A stretch of 53,226 nt of DNA from Samsonia erythrinae (GCF_004342665.1 NZ_SMBY01000004.1:217198-270423); one strand, 5' to 3'. Positions 42,819-52,213 are shown, counted from the first letter of the stretch. The notes: generated from the sequence alone by a model not told the origin. Numbers and translations: made by a program.

Positions 42819-45396
42819 TGTAACCGTTTGGTTGTGCAATGCCGTTGATGATGCACCGGACTACAGCATGCTCTCACAGGATGAATTGGATGTAGCCAAG
42901 GAGATCGTGTGCATACAAACACGACAGATTTACCTTCATGCCAAACGCCGTCTGCGGCAAATTCTTGCCGAACAAACAGGCATAGCAGCTAACGCTATCA
43001 GATTTGATTATTCTCCTTATGGAAAACCGCTACTAAGGCTACCTGCCGGTTTTCATAAAGCAGTTTACTTCAACGTGTCGCATACAAAACGGACTATAGC
43101 GATCGCTGTATGCCCCTCTCATCCAATCGGAATTGATGTAGAAGAGTTGTCGAATAGTAGTTCGCTTCACTCAAGCAGCGATATATTTTGCAGTGCGGCT
43201 GAAAAAAAATTAATTTTTGCATGCCCCGACTCCCAACGCGATCATCTCTGTCTCGTGTTATGGACCCGTAAAGAAGCATTTCTCAAAGCTACAGGTGTTG
43301 GCCTCAGCCGCTCACCCCACACTGTTGATGTAACAATGCCCCGTAACGAGAATATCTTACTTTACAGCTACCGCCATGTTGACACAGTGATCAGCCTAGG
43401 CTGCGCGCATTCTGAAGCCTCAGTTAGTTTTATCACAGTTCAGCAAAAGGGCTCACCTATTATGACGAAAAGCATACTTGAACATTCTGAGAACGTCTCG
43501 TCTGTCAGAGATGAGTTGAGTCAGCATTACAGCAAAGATGAGTTCTCTATAACCAGAAATCAGACTGTCCACATAGTGAACACACTGGCTGAGCAAATAA
43601 GGAACACGGCACATAGAACGCCTGAACGCACTGCCATTATTTCGAATGACCATAACTATACCTTCCATACCTTATTAATACAGGCAGAAAAAGTGGCGAG
43701 ACATCTTATCGCCCAGGGAATTAGAAAAGGGGAAAGAGTCGCCGTTCTGTGCGATCACGGCATTGATATGGTAACGGGAATGCTTGGATGCATGCTCGCA
43801 AACATTATCTATGTACCGCTTGATCCTGACTATCCCGAGTCTCGTCTTCGCATGATGCTTCAGGCCGCGTTTGTTAGTGGCTGCCTTCATGATGATGCTC
43901 ACCTAAATCTAGCTATAAAACTTAATGACATCGATTGTACGCTCATCAATTTGCACACAGAAGAATTTGCGGCTTCTAAGGCCCCCCTCCCCTCAATTTC
44001 TCTGGATGACCCGGTGTATCTTCTTTTTACCTCCGGTTCAACTGGAACACCTAAATGGGCACTCCAGACGCACCGTAATGTCATGGTACAAGTGACAAAT
44101 CATATTCATGCTTTATCACTGAGCCCTAACGACCGATTATCCCTAATATCTTCCTTTTGCTTTGACGCGTCTGTAACCGATTTGTATGCAGGTCTCTGTA
44201 TAGGTGCATCGGTTATCACAATGAATGCCAAGAAAATGGGTTTTGATGACATTACTCACTCGCTGGTTCAGCATCAAGTTACCGTCTGGCATTCTACCCC
44301 GACAGCCTTTCGAAAGCTTATCACAAGCCTAAAAACGCACCGTTCAGTCCCTCCTTTACGTGTTCTTTTACTTGGGGGAGAAGCAGTATTTGCTCACGAT
44401 GTTACGGCTGCGGTTGAGTATATCTCTGCCGACTGTATCTTCATCAATGGCTATGGCACGACTGAAGCCAGTTTTATGTGCCAAAACATTTTCAGGGCTG
44501 GGGACTATAGCGGGGGAGTGACAGTACCAGTTGGTTTCCCTATTCCTGGTTTTACGTTCCACATTCGGACGTCGGACACAGACGAAGGCAAAGAAGGTGA
44601 GCTTCGAGTAACCAGCCCTTTTCTCGCCACTTGGGGACATATCTCTGAAAAAATTCCTACCCATATTGCCGAACCACTTACTGAAAAATCTTACGCTACT
44701 GGTGACATCGTTACCTATTCAAATACAGATGGGTTGTGTCATTCAGGCCGGAAAGATCACCAAGTTAAACTTAGAGGATATCGGATTGATTTAACGGAAA
44801 TAGAAGGTAATCTTGCCACATTTGAAGGGATAGTGACGGCAACTGTAGGTATATGGCAGCGTTCCAATGCAGATGAGCCGTTATTGTCTGCTTGGATTGT
44901 TAATAAAAAAGGGTATCGTTTAAACAAACTTGAAATTAGACGACATATCGCGCAGATACTTCCCGATTATATGGTGCCTGTACTTATTACCTTCATTGAT
45001 GCAATGCCGTTAACCCCCTCAGGAAAGGTTGATAGGAAAAAACTGCCTTCTCCTCATGAGGGTCTTGAGACACTTACTCTCAGCCGGGAAATGACAGTTG
45101 CTGAACAAAGGATAGCATTCCTCATAAAAAATCGGTTGGGTGTGCTAAATACAGATCCTGATTTTAGTTTCTTTGAATTGGGGCTGACATCTTTAATGCT
45201 TGCAGAACTTTATCAGCATCTAGTCGAAACCCAAAACATTACATTTCCTTTATATAAGCTCTTTGAGTATCCATCTATTTCGAAATTAGCATGTTTCATA
45301 GAAGGTTGCTCTGTCATTACAACAACACCAAGTAGTATTACATCTATTAATGCAAGGTTGGAAAAAAGACAACTGGCGAGGAAAAAATTAATATGA
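42811..45396 (+). CDS. NRPS loading protein: phosphopantetheinyl transferase - adenylation - carrier (PPT-A-T)
   Basis: 861 residues from the ATG overlapping the preceding stop by 8 bases (an ATG at 42811-30 is possible). Residues about 1-205 are an Sfp-type PPTase: YGKP, FNVSHT, IGIDVEE (106-112), WTRKEAFLKATG from W151. Residues about 250-745 are an adenylation domain: LFTSGSTGTPKW (A3, 405-416; the usual PKG is PKW), FDASV with D452 as the amino-group anchor, NGYGTTE, YATGD (628), and SGKVDRKKL with catalytic K739. A carrier domain ends the protein: ELGLTSLM with S794. It should activate an alpha-amino acid and load its own carrier. No condensation domain. By hand alignment to GrsA the specificity positions read D-A-T-H-L-G-G-F-M-K, which I cannot match to a known substrate. 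Confidence 0.9.
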   Translation: MTNVTVWLCNAVDDAPDYSMLSQDELDVAKEIVCIQTRQIYLHAKRRLRQILAEQTGIAANAIRFDYSPYGKPLLRLPAGFHKAVYFNVSHTKRTIAIAVCPSHPIGIDVEELSNSSSLHSSSDIFCSAAEKKLIFACPDSQRDHLCLVLWTRKEAFLKATGVGLSRSPHTVDVTMPRNENILLYSYRHVDTVISLGCAHSEASVSFITVQQKGSPIMTKSILEHSENVSSVRDELSQHYSKDEFSITRNQTVHIVNTLAEQIRNTAHRTPERTAIISNDHNYTFHTLLIQAEKVARHLIAQGIRKGERVAVLCDHGIDMVTGMLGCMLANIIYVPLDPDYPESRLRMMLQAAFVSGCLHDDAHLNLAIKLNDIDCTLINLHTEEFAASKAPLPSISLDDPVYLLFTSGSTGTPKWALQTHRNVMVQVTNHIHALSLSPNDRLSLISSFCFDASVTDLYAGLCIGASVITMNAKKMGFDDITHSLVQHQVTVWHSTPTAFRKLITSLKTHRSVPPLRVLLLGGEAVFAHDVTAAVEYISADCIFINGYGTTEASFMCQNIFRAGDYSGGVTVPVGFPIPGFTFHIRTSDTDEGKEGELRVTSPFLATWGHISEKIPTHIAEPLTEKSYATGDIVTYSNTDGLCHSGRKDHQVKLRGYRIDLTEIEGNLATFEGIVTATVGIWQRSNADEPLLSAWIVNKKGYRLNKLEIRRHIAQILPDYMVPVLITFIDAMPLTPSGKVDRKKLPSPHEGLETLTLSREMTVAEQRIAFLIKNRLGVLNTDPDFSFFELGLTSLMLAELYQHLVETQNITFPLYKLFEYPSISKLACFIEGCSVITTTPSSITSINARLEKRQLARKKLI

Positions 45397-48300
45397 ATGA
45401 TTATCACGATGCAGTCGCCGTTATAGGTTATGCACTACAGGCACCCGCTTCGGACGATATTGAACAATTCTGGAGTAATCTGACTTCTAGAAAAAATCTT
45501 ATCAGTAGATTTTCGAGAGAAGAGCTTATATCTGCGGGTTACAAACTGGAGACGATCGAAGATCCTACATTTGTTCCTACTTTTGGTGTTCTCAACAATT
45601 CAGATTGCTTCGATAATCAGTTTTTCGGATATACGGCAAGAGATGCGCAACTGATGGATCCACAGCAACGTATTTTCCTTGAAAGCACATGGAATGCGAT
45701 CGAAAATGCTGGTTACGACCCATTAAATTGTGATAATGAAAATGTTGGAATTTTTGCTGGATGTTCATTAAATAAATACTTTCTGCTAAATCTTATGAGC
45801 AACCCCGAAGTCATGGCTGATTTTTCACCTGAGACTGGACAAGGAATCCCAGATTTTATTGCTTCTGATTATATCTCTCTGAGGACGGCTTACAACCTGG
45901 GTCTCAGTGGGCCTGCTTTAACAGTCCAGACCGCATGTTCTTCAGGACTTACTGCTATCGCAATGGCGTGCCAGCACTTAACTGAGTATCGGTGCAATTT
46001 GGCAGTGGCTGGAGCGTCTTCAGTTAGTGGTAAAGGGCCCAGAGGTTATACCGCGCAGCATGAAGGGATGTTGTCCCCCAAAGGCATATGTAGGCCATTC
46101 GACCAATATGCAGATGGCTCAGTGTTTGGTGATGGAGTGGGGACTGTCGTTCTCAAACGCTACGACGAGGCTGTTAGGGACGGTGATCCCATTAAGGCGG
46201 TCATTCGTGGATGGGCAGTGAGAAATGATGGTAATAACAAAGCCGGTTTTTCTGCCCCTAGCGTTCATGGACAATGTTCAACGATCTATGAGGCAATAGT
46301 CAGTGCAGGGATTGATGTTGAAACTATTGGATATGTAGAAGCCCATGGCAGTGGAACGTATGTTGGTGATCCGATTGAAGTTGAAGGACTTCAACTAGCA
46401 TTCAGACAAGCAGGTGACAAACGTCAGCAAGGTTGTGTTTTAGGCTCAGTTAAAGGGAATACTGGCCATCTCGATGCAGCTGCGGGCATTGTTGGTTTTA
46501 TCAAGACAGTATTATGCGTAGAGCGAGGGCTAATACCGGGTACGTTACATTTTAAACAAGCAAATAATAGCCTAAATTTAGACAATAGTCCATTTTATGT
46601 ATCTGCGGATAATGTCGAGTTTCCCGTCTGGGGAGGGGCCCCTCGTCGTGCTGGAATAAGTTCAATCGGCATGGGAGGGACCAATGCACATGTTGTGATC
46701 GAACAGTATGTTCCTTCCATACTTAAGGATAAAAGCTCCTCCACTGATGAACCCGTAGCATTGGTTTTCAGTAGTAAAACTATGGATGGACTTAAGCGTC
46801 AAATTGCCGAATTTAGCCTATTTTCAGCCAAGTCGCCTTCGATAAGGCTACAGGATGCAGCCTATACCCTACATAGTGGACGTCACCCCTATGAATACCG
46901 GACAACATTAGTGGGAAAAACATGGCCTGAATGCTCCTCTGCAGCTGAAGCACTACCGAAGTCCAGAAACTGGGCTATCCGGGCAATGCCACACGAACAC
47001 TGTTGTTACATGTTTTCCGGCATGGGGCAGCAATATGACGGCATGGGGGCCGACTTGTATCATAGCAATTCTATTTTTAGATCTAGTTTTGATGAAAGCC
47101 TGCGTTATGCTAGGGACATCTTAAATCTCTCACTTGACTGGGTAATAACTTCCCCACTTGTTAATAATACGAAAAAAGATGATGCATTCTTCCAGATGCT
47201 CGGTCAGCCCCGCGAGTCGTCAAGTTATACTACGACACAACTCCATACCGGTCTGGCGGCCTTCGAAGTTGCTGTCTTTGAGATGCTTAAAGCAAACGGA
47301 ATAAGACCAGATATGCTGGCGGGACATTCTTTAGGCGAATATGCAGCCATATGCTGTGCCGGAATGATTACGTTGCATCAGATGCTGGATATGGTGAATG
47401 AGCGCGCAAAATTTATCGATAAAGCGCCTCCTGGTGCGATGCTTAGTGCGCCGCTTACTGAAAAAGTCGCACAGACTTACACTTCGGAACGTATTAGTAT
47501 TGCCGCAGTTAACGGGCGAGAACTCATTACATTTTCAGGTTCGCCAGAAGATATTGACGCACTGGAGTATCAGCTTAGTCAAAATGATATAGCGTCACGA
47601 CGACTAGATGCAGATAAAGCTTTTCATTCCCACTTACTGAGTGCCGGGGAAGGTATGTCTGTTGATATGCTTAAGCATATCATATTTACAGATCCAAAGA
47701 TTCCAGTGATATCGGCTCTGGATGGATCAACATTAACGGCAAAAAAAGTCTCTGATGTAAGCTATTGGCAAAAGCATATGACCCAAACTGTAAGATGGCA
47801 TGACGTAGTCAACTCTGTCGCGAATAACGCATCCGTTCTTTTTATTGAAATTGGTCCCGGAGCCGGATTGTGCAGTCTTATTGAAGAGGAATATACCGAT
47901 CATCCTGTACATGCTGTTCCACTTATACCGGCAAATTATGATCGTCAACACGGTTTGACATATTTTCGGGGTGCATTAGGGAAACTATGGTGTCATGGTC
48001 TGGAAGTCGCATTTCCATCGCTGACTGGGTCCTCGAAAGGGAGGCGTACTTCAATCCCCACAACCTCTTTTGAGAGAAAACCTCACTGGGTTGAAAAGAA
48101 AACTTCTGTCAGCTTGACTGTTTTGAATAAATCCCCCGCTATACCAGCTGATATACTTTTAGAAAGAGTCGTATCTCCCATTACTTCCAGCGCCCCGCTT
48201 TCTTCAGTTAGTACTGCAGTACAAAGCTTTGATGGAAGACTGGCTGAACAAATTCTGGATATCTGGCGTAAGTTTTTTGGGAGTGATGTACTTACGGCGC

Positions 48301-50594
48301 ATGATGACTTTCTAGCCGCAGGTGGTCATTCTTTATTGGCATTGCAAATTTCAAACGCGTTATGGCGCAAGCTTAATCTCAAAATCTCCGTGAGAACTAT
48401 TCTTGAATTAAGGACTGTCAACAACATCATTCTCTGGCTTGAAGAAAACAGTGATATGCAAAACAACAGTTGTCAGCAGTCTCTCCTCCAAGAAATTGAG
48501 ACACTCGATACCACGGCAAAGATTCAAGCACTTGAACGCTGGCTCATCGATTTAATCGAGCCCCTCCTTAGCCTCCCACGCGGAACGCTTACCGAAGAAA
48601 GTCGACTATCACGCGAGCAACTTAAGAGCATTACCGCAGATCTAATTGATTCTTTTCGTAAAGCTTTTTCGGCGCCACTCTATCCGAATGAGATTGATCA
48701 GGATATGAGCATATATGAACTGGCACTACTTGCGAAGTCGTTTACTGAGTCCATGACACCGCTGGTAATAAGTGAAACAGAAAAGGTTCACTCAACACAA
48801 ACACCAGAAAAAATTCCTGGTGTCTGTATGCTACTATCGAGCGTTCGTTCAGGCTCCACGCTTTTAAGGGTCATGCTAGAAGGGCACACACATCTTTTCT
48901 CTCCTCCAGAATTACATCTTCTTGCCTATGAGGATATGGAGCAACGCACTAAATTTGAAAATTCGCCAGACCGCGATCAAGGTATTGAAATTGCGTTGAC
49001 AGAACTTGCCGCAGGCAATCGTGGGTTAGCCAGTGCCAAAGTTCAACAAATGAATAGTGAAAACTGGAAAACAGAAAAGGTGTATCGTTATTTAGCAGAC
49101 CAAGCGAAACCCTCTTTGTTAGTAGATAAGTCTCCTGGCAATGCCAATCATTACGAGAGTCTTCTCAAAGCAGAAATGATTTTTGATAATCCAAAATATA
49201 TTTTTCTTGTAAGGCATCCTTATTCTGTTATCGAATCTGTAATGCGTAATCGTTTTAACAAACTTATGGGGGCTGATGGGATATCGCCTCAGCAATTTGG
49301 GGATTTCCTTTGGTATCGTAGCAATTCAAATATCACCCAATTCCTCTCTACAATTAGTTCCGAGCGGTATCTCTTCATTCGATATGAAGATATTCTGGAA
49401 AATACTGAACGAGAAACAAAACGTATCTGTGCATTTCTTGATATTCCTTATCAAGATGCGTTATTACATCCTTATAGTGGTCGGCGTATGCGAGATGGTT
49501 TGGGTGATCCTAATCTCCAAACACATGACACTATAAGAATCGACTATAAAGAAGGCTGGAAAAACATTCAATTACCTGCTCGATTATCACGAGCGACCGC
49601 CGGATTAGCTCAGCAGTTGGGGTATGATTTAACTCTCGCCGATGCAGTGTCATTACCTTTTTTGCATAGTGGGACTAAAAGAGAACGTTCAGGCAATCAC
49701 AACGAATCCTTATTTCTGCAGTGTGAGATTGTTCCGCTGAAGCAGGGGGCAACTCAAGAAAAAGAAAATATCTATTTGATACATGCGCTTGATGGAACGG
49801 TCGACTTTTACCGATTACTGGCAGACAAATTACCTAATGACTATAATGTTTATGGTATCGCATTAAAAACCTCCTTAGAGGATGAGAGGGAATGGGATAT
49901 TGACCACCTATCATCTCTTTATGCTGAGTGCATAGTATCTCACAGTAAAAATAATTCGTTCCGAATAGCAGGTTGGTCGTTTGGTGGAATGCTTGCTGCA
50001 ATTACAGGTGAAAAATTAATGCAATCATGTTCCTTTAATGGACCAGTTATCGTCCTTGATACTCCTGCACCCTTTAATCGAATGTCACATGAAAATAATT
50101 TCCTTTTTGCGCTCTGTGAATTTGCAAAAACATTGTTCACTCAGGCGGGCACCACTATGCCTAAATCACTGGACATTAAAAAATTAGCTGATATGGGAAG
50201 GGAGGAGGCTGTTCAATTAGTTATGGTGACATTATTACGAATGAATATTGTTCCTGAAAGCATGCTCAAAAATGATTTTATGATGCGTCTCAGTGTATAT
50301 GAAAAAAACCTCAACGCAGCCAGTAACTACAACCGACAGACAATAGATATTCCTGTAGGTCTTATCCGTGCCAATAATAACCAAATGAAAGAAGAAAGGT
50401 TCATGCATCCTAACTTTGAACATGAAGATGGTGTATATGGTTGGTCACTGCTCACTCAGCAGACAGTAGACATATTTCCTGTAAGCGCTGACCATTACAC
50501 CATGCTGCGTCACCAATCTATTGAAGAGACTGCCCATGCATTTACGCATGCGCTATCGCACTGGGAATGCTCTAAATTACAAAATAACGACTAG
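45393..50594 (+). CDS. Type I PKS module KS-AT-ACP-(ACP-like)-sulfotransferase-thioesterase
   Basis: 1733 residues, ATGA-coupled to the A-T gene. KS (about 5-435) with C182 in TACSSG, H318 in EAHGSGT and H359 in NTGHL. AT (about 535-850) with S646 in GHSLGE and KAFHS at the substrate position, as in malonyl-type ATs. ACP (about 945-1020) with S980 in GGHSL. A 1045-1125 segment looks like a second carrier fold (RLSREQLKSI, PLYPNEI) without the acceptor serine. Sulfotransferase (about 1140-1400): SSVRSGSTLL for the 5' phosphate of PAPS, VDKSPGN, LVRHPYSVIESV for the 3' phosphate. Thioesterase (about 1455-1725): S1529 in GWSFGG, D1556, H1701 in DHYTML. No KR, DH or ER. It elongates the aminoacyl starter once; ST-TE release resembles CurM, where beta-sulfation drives decarboxylation. 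Confidence 0.93.
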   Translation: MNDYHDAVAVIGYALQAPASDDIEQFWSNLTSRKNLISRFSREELISAGYKLETIEDPTFVPTFGVLNNSDCFDNQFFGYTARDAQLMDPQQRIFLESTWNAIENAGYDPLNCDNENVGIFAGCSLNKYFLLNLMSNPEVMADFSPETGQGIPDFIASDYISLRTAYNLGLSGPALTVQTACSSGLTAIAMACQHLTEYRCNLAVAGASSVSGKGPRGYTAQHEGMLSPKGICRPFDQYADGSVFGDGVGTVVLKRYDEAVRDGDPIKAVIRGWAVRNDGNNKAGFSAPSVHGQCSTIYEAIVSAGIDVETIGYVEAHGSGTYVGDPIEVEGLQLAFRQAGDKRQQGCVLGSVKGNTGHLDAAAGIVGFIKTVLCVERGLIPGTLHFKQANNSLNLDNSPFYVSADNVEFPVWGGAPRRAGISSIGMGGTNAHVVIEQYVPSILKDKSSSTDEPVALVFSSKTMDGLKRQIAEFSLFSAKSPSIRLQDAAYTLHSGRHPYEYRTTLVGKTWPECSSAAEALPKSRNWAIRAMPHEHCCYMFSGMGQQYDGMGADLYHSNSIFRSSFDESLRYARDILNLSLDWVITSPLVNNTKKDDAFFQMLGQPRESSSYTTTQLHTGLAAFEVAVFEMLKANGIRPDMLAGHSLGEYAAICCAGMITLHQMLDMVNERAKFIDKAPPGAMLSAPLTEKVAQTYTSERISIAAVNGRELITFSGSPEDIDALEYQLSQNDIASRRLDADKAFHSHLLSAGEGMSVDMLKHIIFTDPKIPVISALDGSTLTAKKVSDVSYWQKHMTQTVRWHDVVNSVANNASVLFIEIGPGAGLCSLIEEEYTDHPVHAVPLIPANYDRQHGLTYFRGALGKLWCHGLEVAFPSLTGSSKGRRTSIPTTSFERKPHWVEKKTSVSLTVLNKSPAIPADILLERVVSPITSSAPLSSVSTAVQSFDGRLAEQILDIWRKFFGSDVLTAHDDFLAAGGHSLLALQISNALWRKLNLKISVRTILELRTVNNIILWLEENSDMQNNSCQQSLLQEIETLDTTAKIQALERWLIDLIEPLLSLPRGTLTEESRLSREQLKSITADLIDSFRKAFSAPLYPNEIDQDMSIYELALLAKSFTESMTPLVISETEKVHSTQTPEKIPGVCMLLSSVRSGSTLLRVMLEGHTHLFSPPELHLLAYEDMEQRTKFENSPDRDQGIEIALTELAAGNRGLASAKVQQMNSENWKTEKVYRYLADQAKPSLLVDKSPGNANHYESLLKAEMIFDNPKYIFLVRHPYSVIESVMRNRFNKLMGADGISPQQFGDFLWYRSNSNITQFLSTISSERYLFIRYEDILENTERETKRICAFLDIPYQDALLHPYSGRRMRDGLGDPNLQTHDTIRIDYKEGWKNIQLPARLSRATAGLAQQLGYDLTLADAVSLPFLHSGTKRERSGNHNESLFLQCEIVPLKQGATQEKENIYLIHALDGTVDFYRLLADKLPNDYNVYGIALKTSLEDEREWDIDHLSSLYAECIVSHSKNNSFRIAGWSFGGMLAAITGEKLMQSCSFNGPVIVLDTPAPFNRMSHENNFLFALCEFAKTLFTQAGTTMPKSLDIKKLADMGREEAVQLVMVTLLRMNIVPESMLKNDFMMRLSVYEKNLNAASNYNRQTIDIPVGLIRANNNQMKEERFMHPNFEHEDGVYGWSLLTQQTVDIFPVSADHYTMLRHQSIEETAHAFTHALSHWECSKLQNND

Positions 50595-50638
50595 AAATTT
50601 TAGTAACGACCTCAATGCTTTAACTGGAAGGAAACATT

Positions 50639-51919
50639 ATGGCGCATATAATATTTATCGATTCAAATGAAAGTGGTATTGCTGCCATTGCATGTGCAAA
50701 AGCGATGGGTCACCAAGTGACCTTCGTGAAAAGTCGTGATTATGCGTTCTTTCAGGATACACCTGAAACTCGCGCGGTTTTGAATGATGTAGATTTTATT
50801 ATTGAGGTACCTGTCACGTCAGATCAAGAGCTCGTCTACACAGCACTAGCACCGCATGTTGAATTATATCCTGCAGATGTTGGCATCTCCCAATGCGATG
50901 GGGCAATTGAAACTTCTGCCGTGGTTTTTGAACGATTGGGCATTCCGTCTACACCATCAACAGGGGTCAAACTTGCCCGGCATAAAGATTTGAGCCGTCA
51001 AGCCTTGGCCGATGCGGGCTTGGCTAATGCACAGTTTAGGCTAGTCAACTCCATTGAAGACGCACTAAAAGCAGCAGACGAAATTGGCTATCCTGTAGTT
51101 GTAAAGCCACCTAGCGGGCTTGATAGTATTCAAGTATCTGTGGCTAATGACCCGATTATGCTCGCACAAGCTGCACAATCTGTATTAGATGCCGGAAAAT
51201 CAAAGCCTAGACAACTTCGTGAAATATTTGAACGTGGAGTCTTGGTAGAAGAAGTACTTCGCGGAAAAATTGTTTCGGTAGAAATTGGCTTGAGAAACCA
51301 ACGGGCCTTTCGCTTTATGTGCTCAGGACGCTTCAATACAGACATTGATGAATGTATCCCTATGGGGGTGACAATGCCGGAAAAACTTGCAGATGATGAG
51401 AGGGAGCGTTGCTTTGAGTATGCGGAAAATGTCTGCCGTGCGTTGGGATTGACTCTCGGTGTATTCCATATCGAATTGATGATTACTCCACATAGAGGTC
51501 CAATACTAATTGAAGCAAATGCACGATTAATGGGAGGTGTAATGCCTTCGGTTTATAAAAAAATCACAGGTGAAAAAATTGAAGCTTGGATGATTAATAT
51601 TTTTCTAGGAGTCAATCTAGATAAACCACTTCCGATACCAAATAGCGTCGCTATGGTGCGTCGTGTGATTGCCAGAAAAGAGAGTAATATACAGGAAAAC
51701 TTCAACATTTCTGACATTGATAATATCGTGCAAGACAGCATTCATAATGTTGTAAACTACAATATGTATGCAGACGTTCGAGTTAAAGAACATGAACTAT
51801 TAGGTCGATTTATCACAGTTGCTGATTCACATGAAAAAGCCTTCGAACTTGCAGAATTGAATTTGAATATTATTGAGCATAAATTAGGTATCGAGTTAGT
51901 CCATACCGCGATACCATAA
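50639..51919 (+). CDS. ATP-grasp carboxylate-amine/thiol ligase, last gene of the operon
   Basis: 426 residues. N-terminal preATP-grasp fold (HIIFIDSNESGIAAIACAKAMGHQVTFVK), central ATP-grasp lysine in YPVVVKPPSGLDS, and the metal-binding pair FHIELMITP ... ILIEANARLMGG. This is the layout of L-amino-acid ligases and dapdiamide-type ligases, which join an amino acid to another amine through an acyl phosphate; biotin-carboxylase-like activity is less likely. The gene follows the PKS by 44 bases with a good AAGGAAA site and closes the operon, so amide formation on the released product or self-protection is likely. Substrates unknown. Confidence 0.85.
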   Translation: MAHIIFIDSNESGIAAIACAKAMGHQVTFVKSRDYAFFQDTPETRAVLNDVDFIIEVPVTSDQELVYTALAPHVELYPADVGISQCDGAIETSAVVFERLGIPSTPSTGVKLARHKDLSRQALADAGLANAQFRLVNSIEDALKAADEIGYPVVVKPPSGLDSIQVSVANDPIMLAQAAQSVLDAGKSKPRQLREIFERGVLVEEVLRGKIVSVEIGLRNQRAFRFMCSGRFNTDIDECIPMGVTMPEKLADDERERCFEYAENVCRALGLTLGVFHIELMITPHRGPILIEANARLMGGVMPSVYKKITGEKIEAWMINIFLGVNLDKPLPIPNSVAMVRRVIARKESNIQENFNISDIDNIVQDSIHNVVNYNMYADVRVKEHELLGRFITVADSHEKAFELAELNLNIIEHKLGIELVHTAIP

Positions 51920-51931
51920 TCAATATAAAAA

Positions 51932-51996
51932 CAGGTCATTAAGGGTGTGGGGCCCCCTCCCCCCCCCCCCCTATTTTTAAAGGTGGTAGTGACCTG
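51932..51996. repeat. Inverted repeat enclosing a GGGGCCCCC block and a C13 tract
   Basis: CAGGTCATTA (from 51932) and TAGTGACCTG (to 51996) are inverted with one mismatch. Between them are GTGGGGCCCCC and thirteen consecutive C at 51959-51971, followed by TATTTTT. It lies 13 bases after the operon's last stop. It may be a terminator-like structure, an IS scar or a sequencing-prone homopolymer. Confidence 0.6.
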
Positions 51997-52176
51997 CACC
52001 TAATCTTAGATACATCGTTCAGTTGGTAATATCGCTTTGATTAACTTCTAAGGTTCAGTTAAGCGGGGTAATTAGAAAACTCACAGCCAGAAGCGCCCAT
52101 CGCTAACTAGTTCTTAAAAAACACTATCAATGGCATATTTTTCTTACGGTATTCACGAAATAAGGTTATTGAAAAA
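51997..52176. other. Non-coding gap between the operon and the orphan gene
   Basis: About 180 AT-rich bases in which I see neither a gene nor a clear signal; with the C-tract block the gap between coding regions totals about 290 bases. Confidence 0.3.
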
Positions 52177-52213
52177 TATGGTCTACCCGTAGGCAGACCA
52201 TAATTTTTATTTT
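52177..52213. terminator. Bidirectional terminator before the orphan minus-strand gene
   Basis: TATGGTCT (52177-52184) and AGACCATA (52195-52202) with CC/GG pairing inside, loop CGTA. The plus strand continues AATTTTTATTTTT; the minus strand continues TTTTTC. It sits right after the stop of the 52213-52650 gene and probably ends its transcript. Confidence 0.8.
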
